From Oscillospiraceae bacterium (lineage in GTDB: Bacteria > Bacillota > Clostridia > Oscillospirales > Oscillospiraceae), in the NCBI GenBank assembly GCA_022801715.1, contig JAAWSV010000022.1, forward strand, positions 1 to 39,619: a stretch of DNA of 39,619 nt. The letters are read 5' to 3'. The notes under the pieces were generated by a model. That model had not been told where the DNA came from. It was given only the letters and a program-made list of their open reading frames with translations, and searched no databases. Each line of letters starts with the position of its first letter. Position 1 is the stretch's first letter. This document shows, one piece after another, positions 16,409-22,165 of the stretch. Made by a program: the position numbers and the translations under genes.

Positions 16409-18439
16409 TCAGCTGACAATCTTGTAATAGGTCCGCGCGGTAAGAAGGTACACGATGCCGTAGACGATAAAGAACACCAGCACCGTATCCAAGGTGCAGA
16501 TGGCCGTCAGGGGCACATTTCGCAGGGAGAACAGCTGGAGGAGCTTCACCACCATGTTGAAGTCGAAGAGGATATGCACCGCGGCCACGGCGATAGGCAG
16601 GAAGAACACCATCAGCACCTGCGAGCGGATGGACGCCTTCACCTCCGCCTTGGTGAGGCCCACCTTCTGCATGATCTCAAACCGCTCCCGGTCCTCGTAC
16701 CCCTCGCTGATCTGCTTGTAGTAGATGATCAGCACCGTGGCCATCAGGAAGATGACCCCCAGCACGATGCCGAGGAACAGGAAGCCCCCGGCCAAGGCAT
16801 AGCCGTCCCGCTCCGCCCGGGCCTTCAGGGACACGCTCAGGGACTCGTAGCCGCTGAAATCCCGGGGCGCATCGGGGGCGAGGAGGCCCTCCGGCCCCCA
16901 GAAGGCGTCCTCGATGAGCGACGCCTCCGCGTCCCCGGTGCTCTCCGACAGGTCAATGAGGCCGAACCAGCGCAGGTTGTAGGGATTGGCGTAGGTGTCC
17001 CGCTGGAGGGCATAGATGTCCATCAGCGCCTCCTCGTCGCTCACCACAAAGCACAGGGGAACATACTTATCGACAGTCTTGCGAAACAGCGGGACGCTCT
17101 CCAGCCGCGCCGCGATGCGCAGAGGGATGGCGCTGCCGGACCCATGGAGGACCACGGTCTCCAGGTCCGTGCCGCCGCCGCAGAGGGCCGCCTCCCCCCT
17201 CCCCAGCGCCGGGGCGGGATTCCCGGTGAGCACCCCATAGTCCGCGGCGGTGAGGATATACAGCGTCCGCCGCTCCCCCCGGTCCGGGTGGCTGAACAAA
17301 AAGCCGTCACCCTTGCTCTCCGTCACGGCGTAGACATAGCTGATGTCCCGGCTGCGGTCGACGGCGAGGCCCTGGGCCTCGATGGCCTTGATGCTCTCGG
17401 CAATAATAAGATCGCTGGTGAGCGCCCCCTGCTCCGGGTCCAAGGGGTCGCAGCGGACCTCGATATTCACGTCGGCGGCCATCTGGGCCTCGATGATCTC
17501 CCCGGTACCTAAGTACAGCGACAGTGTGCCGGAGACCATCACCATCACCATGGTGGAGAGGATGCAGATGTTGGCGAGGCCCACCGCGTTGCGCTTCATC
17601 CGGTAGAGCATACCGGAGATGCCGATGAAGTGCCGGGTCTGGTAGTAGAAGCTCTTATTTTTCCGCAGGGCCTTCAGCACAAAGATGCTCACCGCGGTGA
17701 AGAGGCAGAAGGTGCCGATGATCACCAGGATCACCGCGATAAAGTACAGCGCCAGCGCCAGGGCCGGGTCCTCCACGGTGATGGCGATATAGTACCCCGC
17801 CCCCAGTGTGACAACGCCCATGGCGGTGAGCAGCCAGCGGGTTTTGGGTTCCCGCTCCCCCACGTTCCCGCCCCGGAGGAGCTCCATGGGGTTGGACACC
17901 TGCACCCGGAACAGGTTCACCAGCAGCGTGGCGAAAACCATGAGGGCAAAGACCGCCGCCGTGAGGCAGAAGGCGGGGAGGGAGGCGGTGACGCCGAAGG
18001 GCACGGCAAAGCGGAGCATCCGGTAGAGGAGCAGTGTCACCAGGCGGTGGAATAGTAGACCAAGGAACAGGCCGCTGAGGAGTCCCCCCAGGCCAATGAT
18101 CAGGGACTCAAAGCAGAGGATCAGGCCGATGTGGGCCTTGCCCATGCCTAAGATGTTGTAGAGGCCCAGCTCCTTTTTCCGCTGCTTCATGAGGAAGCCG
18201 TTGGTGTAGAACAGGATGCCGGCGGTGAACAGCGTGGCCACCATCATGCCGATCATCATCATGGACTGGACGTACTGGTAGCCCTCCAGCTCCCGTGCGC
18301 CGGGGTCGGTGCACAGGGCGCACATGATGTAGAAGGCGGCGGAGGTGCCGGTGATGGTCAGCAGGTAGGGGACGAAGAACCGGCGGTTCTTCACGATGTT
18401 TTGCAGGGCCATCATGGGGTAGAAGGATTTTTTACGCAT
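16409..18439 (-). CDS. BceB-like ABC transporter permease (FtsX fold)
   Basis: A 676-residue membrane protein with the BceB/YxdM layout: one N-terminal helix, then helices 2-4 (about 55-160), further helices near 200-310, a large extracellular domain (about 320-540) and a C-terminal FtsX block of three helices. Such transporters confer resistance to antimicrobial peptides or sense them. The ATG at 18439 is preferred over GTG 18448 because GGAGG lies eight bases upstream; it overlaps the ATPase gene by eight bases. The two-component system that usually sits beside BceAB is not in this window. Substrate unknown. Confidence 0.85.
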   Translation of the reverse strand: MRKKSFYPMMALQNIVKNRRFFVPYLLTITGTSAAFYIMCALCTDPGARELEGYQYVQSMMMIGMMVATLFTAGILFYTNGFLMKQRKKELGLYNILGMGKAHIGLILCFESLIIGLGGLLSGLFLGLLFHRLVTLLLYRMLRFAVPFGVTASLPAFCLTAAVFALMVFATLLVNLFRVQVSNPMELLRGGNVGEREPKTRWLLTAMGVVTLGAGYYIAITVEDPALALALYFIAVILVIIGTFCLFTAVSIFVLKALRKNKSFYYQTRHFIGISGMLYRMKRNAVGLANICILSTMVMVMVSGTLSLYLGTGEIIEAQMAADVNIEVRCDPLDPEQGALTSDLIIAESIKAIEAQGLAVDRSRDISYVYAVTESKGDGFLFSHPDRGERRTLYILTAADYGVLTGNPAPALGRGEAALCGGGTDLETVVLHGSGSAIPLRIAARLESVPLFRKTVDKYVPLCFVVSDEEALMDIYALQRDTYANPYNLRWFGLIDLSESTGDAEASLIEDAFWGPEGLLAPDAPRDFSGYESLSVSLKARAERDGYALAGGFLFLGIVLGVIFLMATVLIIYYKQISEGYEDRERFEIMQKVGLTKAEVKASIRSQVLMVFFLPIAVAAVHILFDFNMVVKLLQLFSLRNVPLTAICTLDTVLVFFIVYGIVYLLTARTYYKIVS

Positions 18440-19199
18440 GATCCTCACCTCCGGCGGCCAGCAGGGTGAGGGTGTCGGAGATCTTCTGATAGAGCTGCTG
18501 GTTGGTGCCCTCCCCCCGGTAGAGCTGGTGGAAGACCTGCCCGTCCCGGATGAAGAGCACCCGGCCGGCGTGGCTGGCGGCCTTGGCGCTGTGGGTGACC
18601 ATGAGGATGGTCTGTCCGGCGGCGTTGATTTGGGCGAAGAGGCGGAGGAGGCCGTCGGTGGCCTTGGAGTCCAGCGCGCCGGTGGGCTCGTCGGCCAGGA
18701 CCAGCTGGGGCTGGGTGATCAGGGCCCGGGCCACGGCGGCGCGCTGCTTCTGTCCGCCGGAGACCTCGTAGGGGAATTTGCTCAGCAGCTTGGTGAGGCC
18801 CAGTGTGTCGGCCAGCGGTGTCAAAAGGCGCTCCATCTCCTTAAAGCTCTTTCCCGCCAGCACCAGGGGCAGGAGGATGTTGTCCTGAATGGAGAAGGTG
18901 TCGAGGAGGTTGAAGTCCTGAAAGACGAAGCCCAAGTTGTCCCGGCGGAAGGCGGCGATGTCCCGGTCCCGGATGGCCACAATGTCCCGCCCGCTGAGGA
19001 GCACCTGCCCGCTGGTGGGCTTATCTAAGGCGGCGAGGATGTTTAAGAGGGTGGTCTTGCCGCTGCCGGACTCGCCCATGATGGCCACGTACTCCCCCTT
19101 CTCCACGGAGAAGGACACGTCGCTGAGGGCCTGCACCTGCGCGCCGCCAAAGCGGGTGGAGTAGATTTTTTTGAGGTTTTTTACCTGTAGGATAGGCAT
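18432..19199 (-). CDS. BceA-like ABC transporter ATP-binding protein
   Basis: A 255-residue ATPase of the MacB/LolD/BceA group. Walker A is GESGSGKTTLL, the Q-loop is FQDFNLLDTF, the signature is VSGGQKQRAAVARAL, Walker B is LVLADEPTGALDS and the H-loop is MVTHSAKAA. The start at 19199 has AAGGAGG eight bases upstream; the longer frame to 19364 runs into repeat copy C. It partners the permease gene that overlaps its end. Peptide-resistance function is inferred from the permease type. Confidence 0.92.
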   Translation of the reverse strand: MPILQVKNLKKIYSTRFGGAQVQALSDVSFSVEKGEYVAIMGESGSGKTTLLNILAALDKPTSGQVLLSGRDIVAIRDRDIAAFRRDNLGFVFQDFNLLDTFSIQDNILLPLVLAGKSFKEMERLLTPLADTLGLTKLLSKFPYEVSGGQKQRAAVARALITQPQLVLADEPTGALDSKATDGLLRLFAQINAAGQTILMVTHSAKAASHAGRVLFIRDGQVFHQLYRGEGTNQQLYQKISDTLTLLAAGGEDHA

Positions 19200-19230
19200 A
19201 GGGGATTCCTCCTTGGGGATTGATGGGTAT

Positions 19231-19285
19231 AGTATACCGCCTGATAAAGGATTACGCCATAGCGGGAGGCTTACAGGTGGCTTAC
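19231..19285 (-). promoter_or_regulatory. Promoter and direct-repeat operator of the BceAB-like operon
   Basis: On the minus strand TATACT (19231-19236) forms a -10; the -35 position at 17-base spacing reads TGGCGT, which is poor. Upstream, GTAAGCC occurs twice with an 11-bp period (19268-19274 and 19279-19285). This is the spacing expected for a PhoB/OmpR-type response regulator binding as a tandem dimer. A weak -35 plus such a repeat suggests activation; this is inference. Confidence 0.55.
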
Positions 19286-19297
19286 TGTTTTGTAAGA

Positions 19298-19712
19298 CGG
19301 GGGTTTCGCCCCCGGGCGACTGGGGCTGGGGACAAAAGTCCCCAGCCCCAGCAGATTTTGGCAAAATGCCAAAATCTGTCGCTGCGGCGGGACACAGCCC
19401 TCATTCGCTCCCCCCTAAGAACCCCAAGCCGCGCCGCCCCCTCGTTACCCCAACACGCATCCAACCATGCCTCCCCCCGCGGCGGCGGTTGTTCTCGCAC
19501 AGAAAAACGTGCCCTGAAACCATCCCCCGTCTATAGCCCTGCTATAAACCGCCGCTGCCGCTCTGCCCCCCCTCGCCCGACTTGCCCCCGAACCTTAGAG
19601 GTTATTGCGCTGGCCCAGTGCCGCAAATGCCGCCGTACTTTCCGGCGACGCTCTTTGGGGGTCTTACGCAAATCACCGTAGGGCGCGACGACCCGGCGCG
19701 CCGTCCCCCGTC
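19298..19712 (+). repeat. Dispersed mosaic hairpin element, copy C (rearranged and decayed)
   Basis: It starts with ACGGGGGTTTCGCCCCCGGG (H2) and GGGCGAC. Two unique perfect hairpins follow: CTGGGGCTGGGGAC/GTCCCCAGCCCCAG and CAGATTTTGGCA/TGCCAAAATCTG (about 19320-19379). Then comes GTCGCTGCGGCGG joined directly to the right part of the core (CAGCCCTCATTCGCTCCCCC, CTAAGAACCCC). The core from 19440 to 19650 has many substitutions. It ends in the palindrome GTAGGGCGCGACGAC ... CCGTCCCC (19678-19710). From 19713 to 19821 I see only CA-rich sequence without a gene. Confidence 0.8.
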
Positions 19713-19821
19713 AACCAAAACGCTTCGTTAAACCGCCCGCTCTCCCACCCTCCACCGCACCAAAGAAAAACGACCGCACGCCACCCACCCCCCTGCCCAT
19801 AGCACCTGCAAAACAACCATC

Positions 19822-19861
19822 AAAAAAAGGCACACCCATAACCTACGGTTACGGGTGTGCC
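19822..19861 (-). terminator. Terminator of the ribbon-helix-helix gene
   Basis: On the minus strand GGCACACCC pairs with GGGTGTGCC, with inner pairs extending the stem, followed by seven T. It lies six bases past the stop codon of the small DNA-binding protein. Confidence 0.88.
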
Positions 19862-19866
19862 TCCCC

Positions 19867-20055
19867 TCAGCCCAATCTATCATCGCGCCCTATGTCAATC
19901 ACCCCATGGGCGGCCTCAAATTTTGAAATGCGCTTTTTAATCAGCTGCTCGATCTCCTTGTTCTTTGTCCGCCCTTCAAACTCCGCGATGTAGGCCAGCT
20001 TATCCAGCAGATCCTGTGGAATACGCAGAGTATAGCGGGATAGTGAATCCTTCAT
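19867..20055 (-). CDS. Ribbon-helix-helix DNA-binding protein
   Basis: A 62-residue protein. SRYTLRIPQDLLDKLAYIAE is the beta strand and first helix of an Arc/CopG fold, and GRTKNKEIEQLIKKRI the second helix. Such proteins bind operators as paired dimers; some are antitoxins, but no toxin gene is adjacent. The start at 20055 has AGAGGTG upstream. The promoter's -10 box lies inside a near-palindrome (20081-20097), which could be its own operator. Confidence in the fold is high; the regulated targets are unknown. Confidence 0.8.
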   Translation of the reverse strand: MKDSLSRYTLRIPQDLLDKLAYIAEFEGRTKNKEIEQLIKKRISKFEAAHGVIDIGRDDRLG

Positions 20056-20080
20056 AGAAAAACACCTCTGACGCAGTATT

Positions 20081-20115
20081 GACGATATTATACCGTCGAA
20101 ATGCCGCGCTGTGTA
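20081..20115 (-). promoter_or_regulatory. Promoter with palindrome over the -10 box
   Basis: On the minus strand TACACA (20110-20115), a 17-base spacer and TATAAT (20087-20092). The -10 sits inside GACGGTATAATATCGTC (20081-20097), a near-palindrome. Repeats of the type TGACGCA occur at 20070 and 20131, with related copies at 20080 and 20120. All could be binding sites of the ribbon-helix-helix product. Confidence 0.6.
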
Positions 20116-20213
20116 AAAAAGACGCATTTATGACGCAATGTAGACACAGACCAATTTCGTCCCCCCAATCGTCCCTTGACAAACAAAGCACCACAGACAA
20201 CACCCCCTTCCGC

Positions 20214-20414
20214 TCAGCAGACCTCCTTCGGCACAAACAGACCATCCACCGTGCTTCCCAGCGCCTCCGCCAAGCGGAAGGCCAAGGCCAGTGTTGGGTC
20301 ATATTTGTCGTTCTCTATGGCGTTCACCGTCTGCCGCGTGACGCCGCAGCGGCGGGCCAGCTCCTCCTGGGAGAGGCCTAAGGCCTTCCGTTTTTCCCGG
20401 ATGCTGTTTTTCAT
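20214..20414 (-). CDS. Small XRE-family regulator
   Basis: A 66-residue Cro/CI-type helix-turn-helix protein: IREKRKALGLSQEELARRCG then VTRQTVNAIENDKYDPTLAL, with a short C-terminal helix (AEALGSTVDGLFV). It has no sensor domain. Its ATG lies one base after the stop of the upstream membrane-protein gene (TGA-G-ATG), so the pair is co-translated. Small regulators of this size are often paired with short membrane proteins in Firmicutes. It may bind the duplicated ACATTTTGGAGT sites around the operon promoter. Confidence 0.87.
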   Translation of the reverse strand: MKNSIREKRKALGLSQEELARRCGVTRQTVNAIENDKYDPTLALAFRLAEALGSTVDGLFVPKEVC

Positions 20415-20415
20415 C

Positions 20416-20721
20416 TCAGCCCCCGTGCCTCCTCCGGTAGTACAGCAGGGACAGGCAGTAGAGAATCGCCGCCACCTCCAGCTGGACAAGGGAGTTGGTG
20501 GACATGGACCTGGCCCAGATAAAGCTGACCGCCACGTTCAGCAGATGAGCCCCTGTAGTGGACGCCAGCGTGAAGGCGCTGGCCTTCCAGACCACGATCT
20601 GTCCCCGCTCGTCCCCAGGCCGCAGCAGCGAGAAGAGCATCACGCCGTCCAGCGCCGCGAAGATGAGCAGTACCGCCCCTAAGAAAATGATGGCCCCAAT
20701 CGGCATTCCTGTCTGGTTCAT
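20416..20721 (-). CDS. Small membrane protein paired with XRE regulator
   Basis: A 101-residue hydrophobic protein of no family I can name with certainty. Membrane segments are visible near residues 5-28 (MPIGAIIFLGAVLLIFAALD), 45-65 and 75-95. The C-terminal RRRHGG suggests an inner-side end. The start at 20721 has AAAGGAC upstream; a frame to 20781 would begin inside the promoter. A perfect-spacing promoter lies directly upstream and an XRE gene directly downstream, so this is a two-gene self-regulated unit. Confidence 0.7.
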   Translation of the reverse strand: MNQTGMPIGAIIFLGAVLLIFAALDGVMLFSLLRPGDERGQIVVWKASAFTLASTTGAHLLNVAVSFIWARSMSTNSLVQLEVAAILYCLSLLYYRRRHGG

Positions 20722-20762
20722 GTTGATGTTGTCCTTTCCTGTAGATATGTCAAAAGGATTTG

Positions 20763-20821
20763 ACATTTTGGAGTATACCATCGGGCGCCATATATGTCAA
20801 GACTTTTTTACATTTTGGAGT
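20763..20821 (-). promoter_or_regulatory. Strong promoter flanked by two identical 12-bp operator-like repeats
   Basis: On the minus strand TTGACA (20795-20800) and TATACT (20772-20777) are 17 bases apart. ACTCCAAAATGT occurs twice: 20810-20821, just upstream of the -35, and 20763-20774, overlapping the -10. The placement fits repression by a bound regulator, most simply the XRE product of the same operon (inference). Confidence 0.78.
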
Positions 20822-20845
20822 TTAGGGTTGCACAAAACGATGCAA

Positions 20846-20874
20846 GGCAGGGGCGCTTTTTTCGCGCTCCTGCC
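20846..20874. terminator. Hairpin after the activase operon
   Basis: GGCAGGGGCGC and GCGCTCCTGCC pair with one mismatch across a T-rich loop. It lies 41 bases past the stop of the last activase-operon gene. The T-tail is better on the plus strand, so it may be a weak terminator or a 3'-end stabiliser for the minus-strand message. Confidence 0.5.
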
Positions 20875-20914
20875 CTGTTTTTCGCTGTTTTTTGCGGTTT
20901 TTTCACGTTTATTT

Positions 20915-22165
20915 TTACAGCCCCATCTGACTTTTTGCATTTGCCAGCATCAATTTGATCCGATTCTCCTGATTTACCTTGGTGGCTCCGGCGTCGTAAT
21001 CAATGGCCACAATGTTGATCCCCGGATTGGCCGTTTTGATGGGTTTCATCATGCCTTTGCCGCAAATATGGTTGGGGAGGCACCCAAAGGGCTGGGTACA
21101 GACGATATTTTTGACCCCCTTGTCCGCCAGCTCCAGCATCTCCGCCGTCAGCAGCCACCCCTCCCCCATCTTCACGCCCATGCCGATGTACCCCTGCACC
21201 AAGGAGATGGTGTGGGTAAACAGGGTGGGCGGGGTGAAGCGGCCGTGGGCGGCGATGGCGTCAATCATGTCCCGCTCCTTGCCCAAGAGGTAGCGGTAGA
21301 CGGTCTGATAGAGGAGCCTCGTGTGCCGGCCCATGCCGTAGAGGCGGTAGTCCAGGTGGAAGTTGTAGAGGCAGTAGAGGCAGAAGTCCAAGAGGCCGGG
21401 AATCACCACCTCGGCGCCCTCGTCCACCAAAAACTGCTCCAGGTTGTTGTTACCTAAGGGGGAGTATTTCACGAAGATCTCCCCCACCACGCCCACCATC
21501 ACCTTGTCGCTTTTCTCCACCGGCAGGGCGGCGAAGTCATTTAGGATGAGGCGGTAGTTGGACTTCACCCTGCCGTAGCCGTGGCGGCCTCTGCCGCACA
21601 TCTCCGAGGCGATGCGGTCCGTCCACCGGTCGGCCAGCGCCTGCGCGCTGCCCTTCTCCCTCTCATAGGGCTTGGTCTGGTTCACCAGCGTCATGAGCAG
21701 GTCCCCGTAGAGGACGCCGTAGAACATCCGGCGCACGAGGGATACAGAGAGCTGGAACCCGGGGTGGCGCTCGAGGCCCGTCATGCTCAGGGAGATCACC
21801 GGCACGTGGCCCATGTCCGCCTTGGCCAAGGCCTTGCGCAGCAGGTGGATGTAGTTGGAGGCCCGGCAGCCGCCGCCGGTCTGGAACAGCACCAGGGCCA
21901 CCTTGTCCCTGTCGTAGGCGCCGTTTTGCAGGGCGTCCAAGAACTGGCCGATGACTAAAATAGCCGGGTAGCAGGTGTCGTTGTGGACGTATTTGAGCCC
22001 TGTCTCCGCGATGTGGGGGCCGGAGGTCTCCAAGAGCTGGACCTTGTACCCCTCTTTCTCCAGTACCTTGCTGATAATGCGAAAGTGCATGGGCAGCATG
22101 TTGGGCACCAGAATAGTGTGGGTCTTTTTCATCTCCTCAGTGAAGGGGATGTAGCTGCGATTCAT
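20915..22165 (-). CDS. 2-hydroxyacyl-CoA dehydratase-related protein, partner of the activase
   Basis: A 416-residue cytosolic protein related to the C-terminal region of giant activase-related proteins of Clostridia. It is rich in cysteines at conserved-looking spots: HNDTCYPA, QTGGGCRASNY, FCLYCLYNF and CTQPFGCLPNHICGKG, the last likely to bind an iron-sulfur cluster. The final part, NIVAIDYDAGATKVNQENR, resembles the dehydratase-like fold. The start overlaps the stop of the 990-residue gene by four bases, so a complex is probable. Similar genes elsewhere are, as I recall, one fused polypeptide of about 1400 residues. The reaction is unknown. Confidence 0.8.
   Translation of the reverse strand: MNRSYIPFTEEMKKTHTILVPNMLPMHFRIISKVLEKEGYKVQLLETSGPHIAETGLKYVHNDTCYPAILVIGQFLDALQNGAYDRDKVALVLFQTGGGCRASNYIHLLRKALAKADMGHVPVISLSMTGLERHPGFQLSVSLVRRMFYGVLYGDLLMTLVNQTKPYEREKGSAQALADRWTDRIASEMCGRGRHGYGRVKSNYRLILNDFAALPVEKSDKVMVGVVGEIFVKYSPLGNNNLEQFLVDEGAEVVIPGLLDFCLYCLYNFHLDYRLYGMGRHTRLLYQTVYRYLLGKERDMIDAIAAHGRFTPPTLFTHTISLVQGYIGMGVKMGEGWLLTAEMLELADKGVKNIVCTQPFGCLPNHICGKGMMKPIKTANPGINIVAIDYDAGATKVNQENRIKLMLANAKSQMGL

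Noticed and set aside
19867-20055. Toxin-antitoxin module
   Set aside because: The ribbon-helix-helix protein could be an antitoxin, but no toxin-like gene lies next to it in either direction.
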